From contig CAKKRK010000020.1 in NCBI GenBank assembly GCA_919902665.1, positions 1 through 64,000 of the forward strand: 64,000 nucleotides of DNA, written 5' to 3'. The position numbers and the translations under genes were made by a program. Below the pieces are notes generated by a model. That model was not told the DNA's origin. It did no database searches and saw nothing but the letters and a program-made list of their open reading frames with translations. Positions 34,603 through 43,586 of this stretch are shown here, in pieces (the stretch's first letter is position 1; the number at the start of each line of letters is the position of its first letter). Source of the DNA: Nitrospiraceae bacterium. GTDB taxonomy: Bacteria > Nitrospirota > Nitrospiria > Nitrospirales > Nitrospiraceae.

Positions 34603-35553
34603 ATGGTCGGATCTAGCCAAAAGATGACCACGGTCCGCGAGTATCTCACCGAAGTGGCCGGATTTAATTCCCATGTGCTGATCACCGGAGAGACCGGAAC
34701 TGGGAAGGAACTGGCGGCGGCGATGGTGCATGAACGGAGTCCTCGTGCCACACACCCCTTTGTCTGTGTGAACTGCGCTGCAATTCCGGAAACGCTGTTC
34801 GAAAGCGAGGTGTTCGGGTATGAGAAAGGGGTGTTTACAGGGGCCAGTATGAAACGTGCCGGGCTGTTTGCCGAGGCGAGCGGCGGCACCCTGTTTCTCG
34901 ACGAGATTGGCGAGATGCCGCTGACCGCGCAATCCAAGATGCTTCGCGTGCTAGAAAGTCGAGAGATCCAACGCATTGGCTCTGCGCGATCACTCCCAAT
35001 CGATGTGCGCGTCGTGGCGGCAACGAATCAGCACCTCGAGGAACTGGTGGGACAGGGGAAATTCCGCAGCGACTTGTTCTATCGGCTCAATATCGCCAGG
35101 GTGCACCTGCCTCCACTTCGTGAACGAAAAGAAGATATTCCTGGGTTGATTGCTTACTTTCTCGGTATGTTAAACGCCCAGATGGGGAGACAGGTAGTTG
35201 GCTTGGAGCCAGAGGTGCACGATTGCCTGATGGAGTATGCCTGGCCGGGCAATGTGCGAGAACTCAAGAATCTGATGGAATCGACCCTACTCACCATCCG
35301 GTCTTCCCTGATCGGGTTCAAGGACCTTCCCGCGCACTATCAAACGACATTCTCACGGGTTCAGAGCAAGCCGTTCCAAGAACGAGAGCGGCTCGTGTCG
35401 GCACTTGCCGCGACCCATTGGAATATCAGCAAGACCGCGGAGCAACTCGACTGGGCCAGGATGACGGTGTACCGCAAGATCGCGCAATACGGGATCGCAC
35501 GCCCTTGTGCGGGAGCGATGTCACAGACGTCCAACCTTTTTGTGGAGATCTGA
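34603..35553 (+). CDS. sigma-54 activator without receiver domain
   Basis: About 316 residues: only a sigma-54 AAA+ domain and a Fis-type helix-turn-helix. ATG 34603 is chosen because GGAGG lies 6 bases upstream. Walker A is GETGTGKE (about 28-35), the sigma-54 contact loop reads GVFTGA instead of GAFTGA, Walker B is GGTLFLDEIGEM, and the sensor regions VRVVAATNQHLEEL and DLFYRLNIARVHLPPLRER are intact. WNISKTAEQLDWARMTVYRKI is the DNA-binding helix pair. It has no receiver or other sensory domain (PspF-like), so its activity must be set by its amount or by a partner. It is preceded by copy 3 of the TTTGTCCCCC element. Confidence 0.88.
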   Translation: MVGSSQKMTTVREYLTEVAGFNSHVLITGETGTGKELAAAMVHERSPRATHPFVCVNCAAIPETLFESEVFGYEKGVFTGASMKRAGLFAEASGGTLFLDEIGEMPLTAQSKMLRVLESREIQRIGSARSLPIDVRVVAATNQHLEELVGQGKFRSDLFYRLNIARVHLPPLRERKEDIPGLIAYFLGMLNAQMGRQVVGLEPEVHDCLMEYAWPGNVRELKNLMESTLLTIRSSLIGFKDLPAHYQTTFSRVQSKPFQERERLVSALAATHWNISKTAEQLDWARMTVYRKIAQYGIARPCAGAMSQTSNLFVEI

Positions 35554-35554
35554 T

Positions 35555-37438
35555 ATGAGCACTGCCGTACAGCGACTTTCGACCACGGCCCAACGAGAGC
35601 ACTTCGAGGCGCTTGCCCGTGAGGCTGAACGGGCGATGGCCGCGAGTCTTCCTTGGTATCGGGCGAAGATCGCCCTGCTGGCTGGGCTGGGGTATGTCGT
35701 AATTTTTGGAACGTTGGCGGTGTTGCTTCTGATCGGCGCACTCTGTGTCTGGGCGGTGCTCTCGGGGTATCTGTGGGTCTTGTTGGTGAAAGCCAAATTG
35801 CTCCTTGCCGTGCCGGCCATTGGATTCATTCTCATGCGTGCGTTATGGGTGCGGATTGATGCTCCCACAGGACGCCGCGTGACCAAACACGACTGTCCTC
35901 TCCTCTTTGAGCAACTTGCTGACTTGTGTCGTCGCATGAAGGCCCCACGGATTCATCGCGTCCTCATCGTGAATGATGCCAATGTGAGTATTGCCCAAAT
36001 CCCTCGTCTGGGAATCTTTGGATGGCACCGCAACTACTTGGTGGTGGGCCTTCCACTACTTTTGATGCTGTCACCGGAGCAGGTTCGTGCCGTGCTCGCC
36101 CATGAGATCGGTCATCTCTCCGGCAACCATAGTCGGTTCGGAGCCTGGATCTATCGTGTTCGCTTGTCCTGGTTTCGGATCGTGGCAGCGTTTCAGCAGG
36201 CGGATTCCTGGGCAAGCGGGCTCCTGGCTCGCTTCTTCTATTGGTATGCGCCCTACTTCAGTGCCGCGAGCTTTGCCCTGGCTCGAGCAAACGAATATGA
36301 GGCCGACGCCGCTGCGGCATCCCTGACCTCTCCACAGGCGGTCGGGTCTGCCCTGCTGGCAACTTCAACCGTGCCTCTGTTTGATGCCGAACGGTACTGG
36401 GAGCCTTTTTTTAAGCGGGCCGACCGCGAGCCACAGGTGCCACGTACACCCTGGTCAGACTATGCGAGCTATGCGGCACAACGCCGGATCGATCAATCTG
36501 ATGCTCGAGCGCTCGTCACCCAGTCTCTGAAACGGGAAACCAACTACGCCGATACTCACCCGTCCGTAGCTGACCGATTGAACGCATTGCACATCGGAGC
36601 AGAACTCGCCAGTACGTCACAGCCTCTGGCCGCTGAAGCGTGGCTGGCGCCGATCCTCCCCTCGCTTCTGACGGAATTCGATCATCAGTGGGTTCAGACC
36701 CATGAAGACATGTGGGAACAACGTTTCTCGCAGGCCCAGACGCTGAAGGCGACGTTGACGGAATTGGAGCACAAAGACCAGTCGAGCCTGTCACAGGATG
36801 AACGCTGGAATGTGATTGCGATGAAGGAGCACCTTGATCCCACGTATGATCCGTTGCCGGCCTATCGACAATATCACGCGGACTACCCAGAGGATCGCGC
36901 CGCCGATCTCGCAATCGGACGGCTGCTTCTTAGCAAACAAGACAGGGCAGGCCTTCAGTACCTCACCCGCGCGGCTGAAGAGTTTCGGTTGGTCGGTGCA
37001 GCCTGTCAGTTTGTTGGGTCTTACGCGATGCGGATAGGCGACAAATCGTTAGCAGAAGAGTGGACCCGACGCGCAGAGGGGCACTACGACACCCAGGTTG
37101 CCACTTATCGAGAACGGGCGACGCTTTCAGCCTCTGACACCCTCACTGCCACTCGTGTTCCTCCGAAGCAACCCGCTGATCTCCAAGATCAGCTCCGCAA
37201 GGTCGAGCAGGTCCACCATGCTTGGATCTGCGAGAAAGCGACAGCCGTCCCGACGGAACCCTGCTATGTGCTGGCGGTAGAACTTGAGGGGTTTACGGGC
37301 CCATCAGAGCAGCAGGACCTCATGCGTATACTGACGTCTCAAGTCCGGTATCCAGGCGAAACGTTCGTCATTCTCGCTACAGGTGATGGCAAGGCGATGG
37401 CTGAAAAGGTCAAGGGGATTGGGATGCAAGTCATCTGA
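35555..37438 (+). CDS. M48-family membrane metalloprotease
   Basis: A 627-residue protein starting 1 base after the activator stop, with TGGAG 6 bases before ATG 35555. Two long hydrophobic helices lie at about 39-64 and 68-97. The zinc site is HEIGH (183-187, in VLAHEIGHLSGNHSRFG), with the third ligand in ANEYEADAAAA (about 245-254). The C-terminal half (about 380-627) is helical with TPR-like features. M48 enzymes (HtpX/Oma1 group) degrade damaged membrane proteins. Co-transcription with a PspF-like activator suggests an envelope-stress role. Confidence 0.85.
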   Translation: MSTAVQRLSTTAQREHFEALAREAERAMAASLPWYRAKIALLAGLGYVVIFGTLAVLLLIGALCVWAVLSGYLWVLLVKAKLLLAVPAIGFILMRALWVRIDAPTGRRVTKHDCPLLFEQLADLCRRMKAPRIHRVLIVNDANVSIAQIPRLGIFGWHRNYLVVGLPLLLMLSPEQVRAVLAHEIGHLSGNHSRFGAWIYRVRLSWFRIVAAFQQADSWASGLLARFFYWYAPYFSAASFALARANEYEADAAAASLTSPQAVGSALLATSTVPLFDAERYWEPFFKRADREPQVPRTPWSDYASYAAQRRIDQSDARALVTQSLKRETNYADTHPSVADRLNALHIGAELASTSQPLAAEAWLAPILPSLLTEFDHQWVQTHEDMWEQRFSQAQTLKATLTELEHKDQSSLSQDERWNVIAMKEHLDPTYDPLPAYRQYHADYPEDRAADLAIGRLLLSKQDRAGLQYLTRAAEEFRLVGAACQFVGSYAMRIGDKSLAEEWTRRAEGHYDTQVATYRERATLSASDTLTATRVPPKQPADLQDQLRKVEQVHHAWICEKATAVPTEPCYVLAVELEGFTGPSEQQDLMRILTSQVRYPGETFVILATGDGKAMAEKVKGIGMQVI

Positions 37439-37514
37439 GTCCGATGCTTCATTCATGCCTTTGTGCCTCGGTTCCATGAATAGATCCAATTGTCTCAGAG
37501 AGAGGAAGACGGGA

Positions 37515-38519
37515 CTATTGCACCAGCCGATTAAGGCGGTCCCAGCGCGGAACTTTTGTGCCGGGATCTATCGACCAATAGATGAACATCGCTTTTCCTA
37601 GCACCAGCTCTTTGCTCACCGATCCCCAGAAACGGCTATCCAGACTGCTATCCCGGTTATCACCCATGACAAAATACGTGTTGGGGGGAACGACCACAGG
37701 GGCAAGATTGTCGCGAGGAACTTGAGGCAGGGTGATGACATTGGGATCAATGTGTTGAATGTACGATTCTATGCATCGTTCGCCGTTCACGTAAAGCTGT
37801 TTGTCACGAACTTCGATGCGATCTTGGGGCAGGCCGACCACTCGTTGAATGAAGATCTTCGTTTCATCTTTTGGATAGCGGAAGGCGATGATATCGCCTC
37901 GTTTCGGCTCCGCCTGCTGATAGGTCGTTTTCTTGATTGAGAAATGATCACCAGGTAGGAGCGTGGGGCTCATACCTGGGTTTGGGACTCTGAATGAACG
38001 CCAATGGGTTTGCACGGCATCTCGTAAGTGGTCCGCGATAAATTTATGCCGGAGTGCTTGGAGGACGGGTGAGGCATGGGTGCCCACATGGTCATAGTCT
38101 GCCGTGAGTGTCTGCGCTTCGGTAGAAGTCAACGAGGCTGCATACAATCGTACGAGTTGCGCCTTCATGAGTTTGGCCGTGCTCTCATCATTCAGCATGA
38201 TTTGGAGGGAGCGCACAAACGATTGTCGTAGGCTCTCCTTTTCAGACGAGGTTACCGGGCCTGCGAAGTCTGGTTTTTGTTCGAGGAGTTGAATAAACTC
38301 AGCCGCATCAACCTCGGACATCGTCGTGATGAGACGATTCGAGGACAATTCCAAGTCGGCCAGTCTCTGAAACACATCACCTGAGTCAGATACGTGAGAA
38401 GTGGCGGCTGTCGCCGCGGTGCTGAGTTCCGTCCACTGTCCAAGGGTGATCAGCAGGAGACACATCATCAGAGATTTGGAACTTCGAGCGTGGCTGAACA
38501 AGTGACGAAGATCATTCAC
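37515..38519 (-). CDS. signal-peptidase-I-like protein with DUF2059-like N-terminus and lost catalytic Lys
   Basis: A 334-residue protein. GTG 38519 has AAGGAGGTG 5-6 bases upstream, better than any earlier start. An N-terminal hydrophobic signal (MMCLLLITLGQW) is followed by a helical region (about 50-150, EVDAAEFIQLLEQKPDF, LMKAQLVRLYAASLTSTEAQTL) that resembles DUF2059. Then comes a peptidase S26 domain: NPGMSPTLLPGDHFSI with Ser near 184, RGDIIAFRYP, and the box E element GDNRDSSLDSRFWG. The box normally reading (I/V)KRxxGLPGD is IQRVVGLPQD, so the general-base Lys is Gln. It may be inactive or use another base. The usual N-terminal transmembrane hairpin is absent. Confidence 0.8.
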   Translation of the reverse strand: MNDLRHLFSHARSSKSLMMCLLLITLGQWTELSTAATAATSHVSDSGDVFQRLADLELSSNRLITTMSEVDAAEFIQLLEQKPDFAGPVTSSEKESLRQSFVRSLQIMLNDESTAKLMKAQLVRLYAASLTSTEAQTLTADYDHVGTHASPVLQALRHKFIADHLRDAVQTHWRSFRVPNPGMSPTLLPGDHFSIKKTTYQQAEPKRGDIIAFRYPKDETKIFIQRVVGLPQDRIEVRDKQLYVNGERCIESYIQHIDPNVITLPQVPRDNLAPVVVPPNTYFVMGDNRDSSLDSRFWGSVSKELVLGKAMFIYWSIDPGTKVPRWDRLNRLVQ

Positions 38520-39331
38520 AGAGCACCTCCTTGCCTGCCACCAGCATACTGCGGCGAGCCCTTCTTGAGAAGAAAATGACCGAATCACAAGCAGCAGCAG
38601 AGAGCGGCGGTAGGTGCGAGCAGGTGTCAACCATCTATTGGATGGATGCTGGACGCATCAGCGACAATGGAACAACCGGTGCCACAGGTCGCCACAAGAC
38701 ACTCCCAGATCTCCCAAAGGCTCGCTTAGAACAATGCGCCAGCCCTGGGCGCTCGCTCCCTTGATCGTCTGGCCACGGCAGTAGCATGATCACCCCTCAT
38801 TCTTCATCACTCTCATGAATATCCGTGCAGACACTGTTCCGCTCGTTCACATAAGCCTGTGGTTCCCTGCACCCATCGTACGCCATGTCGAAAAATGACG
38901 GGCGGTATATATCAGGGCTGAGGTTTCGAAGGACTTCTCGCGCAAAGCATTTATGAATGCTGAAAGATCTGAAAAACCAACATGAGCGCTGTCACATTGA
39001 CCTATGTATGTGACAGTGCTGTGACACTCATCGTGACAGCAGTGAATGACAGTCACGAGTTCCCGTATAGCCAGCATTTCCGTCATTTCACGAACGATAC
39101 ACCTACACTCTCATTCTTTGAACCACTGGATCTGTCACTTTCTCCTGTCACATCGCGTTCTCACCTCTATTTCTCACTCAGCATGTAGCTGGCAACGAAA
39201 GCGCTGTTCTTTCAGGCGGTTTCGTCGCCAGAACACGTTTCAAGAAGTTGGGCACGCATTCTGCTTTATGCACTGCCGTGAGAGCGCAACCTAGTCCTGA
39301 ATCAACGGTTCGTGGAATGGGATGAGGATTT
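38520..39331. other. long intergenic region between divergent genes
   Basis: About 810 bp with no credible gene. The only structure I see is the cluster of CTGTCAC/GTGACAG elements at 38989-39154, listed separately. The stretch is somewhat AT-richer than flanking genes. Confidence 0.4.
38989..39154. promoter_or_regulatory. cluster of CTGTCACAT/GTGACAG operator-like repeats
   Basis: CTGTCACAT (38989-38997) and ATGTGACAG (39008-39016) form a perfect 9-bp inverted repeat with a 10-bp spacer. CTGTGACAC (39019), CGTGACAGC (39032), ATGACAGTCAC (39046), CTGTCAC (39133) and a second exact CTGTCACAT (39146-39154) follow. Such a density of one heptamer suggests cooperative repressor binding upstream of the gene set starting at 39332. 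The binding protein is unknown. Confidence 0.5.
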
Positions 39332-39580
39332 ATGGATGCAGGGTTTCTAGATCGACCAGGCAACGAGGGAGCAGCGGCACGATATGCGAACTACTTTGAG
39401 ATCGGCCACAACGCCGCTGAGTTCATTCTGGACTTTGGACAAGCCTACTCCTCGTCGGAGGAGCGGCAGATGCACACCAGAATTGTCACAAGCCCTCTCT
39501 ATGCAAAGGCGTTGTTCCGGCTGTTGGAGAAATCTGTCGAGCGATATGAAGGAGTGTATGGAGAGATTTGTGAACGGTGA
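39332..39580 (+). CDS. DUF3467 family protein
   Basis: An 82-residue cytosolic protein. GAGG lies about 8 bases before ATG 39332. The pattern YANYFEIGHNAAEFILDFGQAY, then RIVTSPLYAKALFRLLEKSVERYEGVYGEI, matches DUF3467 (ANxxxVxxSxxEFxxDF...RIVxSPxxAKxLxxxLxxNxxxYExxxG). The function of the family is unknown. Here it opens a same-direction set with two unknown proteins, a subtilisin and an inhibitor-like protein. Confidence 0.78.
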   Translation: MDAGFLDRPGNEGAAARYANYFEIGHNAAEFILDFGQAYSSSEERQMHTRIVTSPLYAKALFRLLEKSVERYEGVYGEICER

Positions 39581-39689
39581 TGGCTACATACACATCTTTA
39601 ACCTCGGTTACCAGGATTTTACGGACACAGGCGCCAAGGTTGCAGCACCTGTGACCTCTCAAACGCAACCATAATAACGGAGGTGCTTT

Positions 39690-40145
39690 ATGGAGAAACT
39701 CTATCCACTTAAACCTACACAGCAGTTTTACCCAGCCCACATTTCAAAAGACAGGGAGTTTGGGGGAAATGGCCCTGAGGTTTACGCCACGGTGGATATA
39801 TTCCCAGTAGGCTCGAAGATTTATGCAACTTATACCGCTAGGTTTTTAGAGACAGGTGGAGGAGGCACTCTATTTGATGGCGCCGATACTGAGGAACTCA
39901 TCGATGTTAAAAAAGAGATCAAAAGCATCCGACTCGGTGCAGACGCGAGCTGGGAATCGATGCTGTCTGACGACATTTCTTTTACAGACAAAGACACTAG
40001 TGAAAACGTTGTTGTAGGTCGACGAGGAGGGCTGGTTAACCGAGCTAGAATCCAAGGGGATACAAATAGCGGGTTGTTTTCTGGGAACGATGATCCATTT
40101 ATTCAATTCTTTTTCAATCCTATAAGAATCCTAACGGTGGATTAA
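39690..40145 (+). CDS. unknown protein, 151 aa, beta-rich
   Basis: I do not recognise this protein. GGAGGTG sits 5 bases before ATG 39690. It has alternating hydrophobic strands (PEVYATVDIFPVGSKIYATYTARFLE), a Gly run (GGGGT) and a C-terminus PFIQFFFNPIRILTV, and no signal peptide or Cys. The pattern fits a beta-sandwich or lectin-like fold. It stands between DUF3467 and the 40359 gene, each with its own strong ribosome site, as expected for an operon of small accessory proteins around the protease at 41195. Confidence 0.55.
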   Translation: MEKLYPLKPTQQFYPAHISKDREFGGNGPEVYATVDIFPVGSKIYATYTARFLETGGGGTLFDGADTEELIDVKKEIKSIRLGADASWESMLSDDISFTDKDTSENVVVGRRGGLVNRARIQGDTNSGLFSGNDDPFIQFFFNPIRILTVD

Positions 40146-40358
40146 TGCATTCGGATTCGAGTAGGTCTGTGCTCGTTTCGTCAGCATTCATCAATGTAGC
40201 GGGAAATTGTAGATGCAGAACTTGAAATAAGAAGTACTGGATTCAAAGCGTAGACTCATGCGAATCCCATATGTCAGCTATTAGTTCCAGGTCAGACGCA
40301 GGAAGGCCGGTTAAGTTCTAAAACCGTAGTACATGTAATTTTATGGAGGATTTCGATC

Positions 40359-41021
40359 ATGAAACTTAAAGATGGCATCTTGGTCCAGGGCGATGGTGCC
40401 TTGGCGAACAAATCTAAAAGCGATCCTAAGCCAAGGCTGTATGTCGTTCAAGAAGGTCAACGACATCTAATCCGAACCCCCCACGCATTCCGGAAAGGTA
40501 AATATAATCGCTCAGCAGTACAAGTGATCCCAGATTCTGTACTTGAGAGGGTCCCTCTGGCAGCTGACGTTGAAGCGATGTCAGATGAGACTATTGGTCT
40601 GTACTTACATTCGTTTCTTGGTAATGGTCATTACATGACGACCAATGGAGCGCTAAGAAAGACTCCAGATGGCGGTCAGGTCGATGCCACCACTCGAACT
40701 TACACGATTACGATGTTTGGAGGGTTTCACGGCGGCGTCAATATGATCTATTCGGACGCTGATGGCATTGCCATTGGGATGAGCCACACTGAGCGATTTG
40801 GAGTTGATGGCACGTGGATCGGACGAAGTGACCGGACGGACTATTGGAGTGCAGAGCTGTCTGCGGACTTGGCTGCACGCACCACAGCCATCACGGTTGC
40901 GCACTTCTGGGCGCCGGACCAATTGGAGGACATTGTTCGTCGTGGCGTTGAAGTAGCCAAACCAATTGTTGAACTGATTACGGATATTTATGGTATTGGT
41001 GGGGACGCCAAGTCTTCATAG
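40359..41021 (+). CDS. unknown protein with wall-protein-like YVVQEGQRHLI module
   Basis: A 220-residue protein, no signal peptide; TGGAGG about 8 bases before ATG 40359. The N-terminal part (GILVQGDGALANK, LYVVQEGQRHLIRTPHAFR, VQVIPDSVLERVPLA) resembles the repeated module YLIENGKKRPIPS-VF-VVxVSDxxLxxxPxG known from bacterial cell-wall proteins. The middle (VDATTRTYTITMFGGFHGGVNMIYSD to YWSAELSADLAARTTAITVAHFWAPD) looks beta-rich. The end EVAKPIVELITDIYGIGG is a hydrophobic helix. Function unknown. A hairpin terminator at 41049 separates it from the protease. Confidence 0.5.
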   Translation: MKLKDGILVQGDGALANKSKSDPKPRLYVVQEGQRHLIRTPHAFRKGKYNRSAVQVIPDSVLERVPLAADVEAMSDETIGLYLHSFLGNGHYMTTNGALRKTPDGGQVDATTRTYTITMFGGFHGGVNMIYSDADGIAIGMSHTERFGVDGTWIGRSDRTDYWSAELSADLAARTTAITVAHFWAPDQLEDIVRRGVEVAKPIVELITDIYGIGGDAKSS

Positions 41022-41048
41022 CAGGTTGGCTCACCACATCTGGGGCAA

Positions 41049-41078
41049 CGACGGGCTCCCCCGAGTGGGAGACCGTCG
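41049..41078 (+). terminator. hairpin downstream of the 40359 gene
   Basis: CGACGG (41049-41054) pairs with CCGTCG (41073-41078), and inner GCTCCC pairs with GGGAG around CCGAG. The tail CCTCTAAT is only weakly T-rich. The inner part GCTCCCCCG-GGGAGACC recurs after the P450 gene at about 34355. Confidence 0.45.
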
Positions 41079-41194
41079 GCCTCTAATCACCCCGGCAGAT
41101 TAGCGGTGCCCATTGCGCAGAGGGTAGAAAAGCATGACAAGAAGGGCGCTCTTTTCGATAGCCAAGAATATTAGATGTTGCTACGGAGGCTACA

Positions 41195-42556
41195 GTGATA
41201 AGAAATTCTAAGGTTAAATCCAGCGCTGGGCCTAATTCAAAACTACAGGGTGGATCAGAAGGCCGAGGGGGCATCCCCCAAGGCTTAACTGGAAGGTATG
41301 TGATTACCTTTAAGGACGGTGCCACAGAGGCAGGCATTAAGTTACTTTCTCGATCGGCAGGACTACACGTGACAGCTCTAGGATTTAGTAGGGAAGGAAT
41401 GGATGTGACAGCCCTCACTAAGGGTGACGTTGTGTTTCCAAAACTAGGCATAGCGGTGGTATCTGGACAACCTGACCAGATCCAGTTAGTCGGCGTAGAG
41501 AGTGCCGATCCGGTACTGTCGATAGAAGCAGAACGAATCGTGTATGCAACGAATTACCCTCCGATATTGAATCCAGCGTATGAAGCAGAACGGCGTGTGG
41601 GACCAGAATATTTGCAGGGGTATCGCGATGCCGTCAATCATCTGGCCAATAGTTTCTTGGCTTCGGACGAGCACGGCGTTGCTGAAAGACGTGGTGCGGC
41701 CATAGACACACGACGGGAAACGTGGGGTTTGTATGCGACGCAGGTCTTCAAATCTTCCTACGGTGGACGAGGAATTAAGATGGCCGTGTTGGACACGGGA
41801 CTGGATTTGGACCACCCTGATTTTGCAGGTCGTCAGATTCACGCGGAATCATTTATTAGCGGAGAGACAGCCGATGACGGCAACGGTCACGGTACTCACA
41901 CCATTGGAACATCATGTGGGGCTAAGAAACCACATGCCGGCCCTCGGTATGGCGTGGCTTACGAAGCAGAGATTTACGCAGGAAAAGTCTTGAGCAATGG
42001 GGGAAGTGGCGACGATTCGGGTATTTTGGCCGGTATAGAGTGGGCTCTATCAAACAGGTGCCAGATAATTTCCATGTCACTGGGAGCTCCTGCAAATGTG
42101 GGTGATTCTTATTCGCAGGCCTATGAGCAAGCTGCACGGCGGGCATTGGCGGCTGGAACTCTCATCGTAGCAGCAGCAGGTAATGAAAGCCAGCGACCTG
42201 AACGTGTCGAACCGGTTGGTCATCCAGCCAATTGCCCTTCAATTATGGCAGTAGCGGCCCTTGATAGAACAAATAATATTGCGTACTTCTCGTGTGGGGG
42301 GCTGGCTTCGGATGGCGGGCAGGTCGATATAGCGGGGCCTGGAGTAGCAGTATATAGTAGTTGGCCATTATCTCGGCAGTACAAAGTTGAAAACGGCACG
42401 AGCATGGCAACACCGCATGTAGCAGGAGTTGCTGCGCTGTATGCCGAAGCACAGCGATTACGCGGATCTGATCTCTGGAATGCGCTCACCAGAACAGCGA
42501 AGAGATTGAGATTGTCTTCGCAGGACGTGGGTGCGGGCTTGGTACAAGCACCCTAA
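41195..42556 (+). CDS. subtilisin-family (S8) serine protease with own pro-region, no signal peptide
   Basis: A 453-residue protein. The start is GTG 41195, 5 bases after GGAGG. Residues about 30-112 (GLTGRYVITFKDGATEAGIKL and the strands to SIEAERIVYA) look like a divergent I9-type pro-domain. The catalytic triad is complete: Asp in MAVLDTGLDLDHPD (about 198), His in GNGHGTHTIGT (about 231), Ser in ENGTSMATPHVAG (about 402), with AAAGNE as the oxyanion site. No signal peptide is visible, so it may act in the cytosol or use an unusual route. It belongs to the 39332-42883 gene set and is followed by a stand-alone inhibitor-like protein. Confidence 0.9.
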   Translation: MIRNSKVKSSAGPNSKLQGGSEGRGGIPQGLTGRYVITFKDGATEAGIKLLSRSAGLHVTALGFSREGMDVTALTKGDVVFPKLGIAVVSGQPDQIQLVGVESADPVLSIEAERIVYATNYPPILNPAYEAERRVGPEYLQGYRDAVNHLANSFLASDEHGVAERRGAAIDTRRETWGLYATQVFKSSYGGRGIKMAVLDTGLDLDHPDFAGRQIHAESFISGETADDGNGHGTHTIGTSCGAKKPHAGPRYGVAYEAEIYAGKVLSNGGSGDDSGILAGIEWALSNRCQIISMSLGAPANVGDSYSQAYEQAARRALAAGTLIVAAAGNESQRPERVEPVGHPANCPSIMAVAALDRTNNIAYFSCGGLASDGGQVDIAGPGVAVYSSWPLSRQYKVENGTSMATPHVAGVAALYAEAQRLRGSDLWNALTRTAKRLRLSSQDVGAGLVQAP

Positions 42557-42652
42557 CCAGGGAAAAATCTATAACGTCCGGCTAGCTTGGATGTACACGT
42601 AGCGGAACCGAATGGCTCTAAATGAAGATCCTGCATAAGATGAGGGAAGAGT

Positions 42653-42883
42653 ATGCCTGTCGCCGATGAACCCGTGAAGGTAACTATAACGTTATCAGAA
42701 GCTCGAGACCCGGAGCACATCATGCTCGAATTGGAACAGGGTGGTCTTGGGCATTCTCGGTTAATGAAGATAACGGGTATCGTTACTGGCTCAATTACTC
42801 GGTCACAAATTTCGCGGCTTAGGCTCATCCCGGGAGTTAAGAGTGTGGAAGAGTCACGCCATGATGTCCAAGGGATCCAGTAG
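42653..42883 (+). CDS. small I9-like protein, possible protease inhibitor/chaperone
   Basis: A 76-residue protein, with GAGGGA about 8 bases before ATG 42653. VKVTITLSEARDPEHIML and the end GIVTGSITRSQISRLRLIPGVKSVEES follow the beta-alpha-beta pattern of I9/subtilisin pro-peptide domains (VxGxxxxxxxxxLxxxPxVxxVexD). It lies 97 bp after the subtilisin gene on the same strand. A free inhibitor or folding helper for that protease is a reasonable inference. Homology is weak at this length. Confidence 0.55.
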   Translation: MPVADEPVKVTITLSEARDPEHIMLELEQGGLGHSRLMKITGIVTGSITRSQISRLRLIPGVKSVEESRHDVQGIQ

Positions 42884-43106
42884 GAAACTCTCAAAAACCC
42901 GGCGGCGTGACCTTCGAACAGTCAACAAGACTGGCATGGGTGTGGGTCACGCTGTCAGCCATATCGTGGTGTTCGTTTCGCCCCGCATCCCCTGAGACTA
43001 GGCTGTCAGGCCGTGGTCCTTCATCGTACGTGGGTGAGGACCGGCCGGACGCGTGGGAGGGCCAATTTCTCTTTTCGGGACAGGACAAGATGGAAACAGG
43101 CAACGC

Positions 43107-43250
43107 TCACGTCTCTGCAGTCTGCAGCGCATTCCGGAGGGCTTGAATCGTCAAGGGTGCATTCCCTTCGCTGCAGTTATTGATCAAGGCGTACGCCTTT
43201 CGCTTCTCTCTCACCGCTTTCTTCACCAGCTCCGCGGTGTCTCGCCGCAT
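43107..43250 (-). pseudogene. DUF72 (YecE-like) C-terminal fragment, copy 1
   Basis: A 47-codon frame encodes RRDTAELVKKAVREKRKAYALINN and SEGNAPLTIQALRNALQ, the extreme C-terminus of a DUF72 protein. The DNA at 43137-43255 is about 90% identical to 45535-45653, the same part of the longer fragment at 45505. The N-terminal 80% of a DUF72 protein is missing. Confidence 0.75.
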
Positions 43251-43586
43251 CTCTGAAGGTCAAAAATGTTCTTTTGCCTGCTACTACTATTGAGCGCGGA
43301 AAGCACTTGTGTTTTTCCCATATGTGCAGAGATGGGGGTCATGCCGAGATAACCGAATATTCGATCTCATCACCCGACCATACTCTTTCCTCGCATCGAG
43401 TTTCATGTTGAGGCCGACACCTGTGCGACGGTTTTCCGGTGGGCCTGTTGAAAGGCCTCTCGGAACGTTAGTTCAGCAAGCCGTAGTCCCTGATCATGCC
43501 AGAAAAGATGCCTAGGAGAGGGGGATGAAGCGGGAAATTGGGGGTGGCGTTGGTGAACAGTCCCACGCCTGAAAGTCTGATCCTAG
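43251..43586. other. gap, no feature recognised
   Basis: About 335 bp between the DUF72 fragment and the 2OG-oxygenase gene. A plus-strand frame across it has no family resemblance or ribosome site. I see no hairpin or repeat worth naming. Confidence 0.35.
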
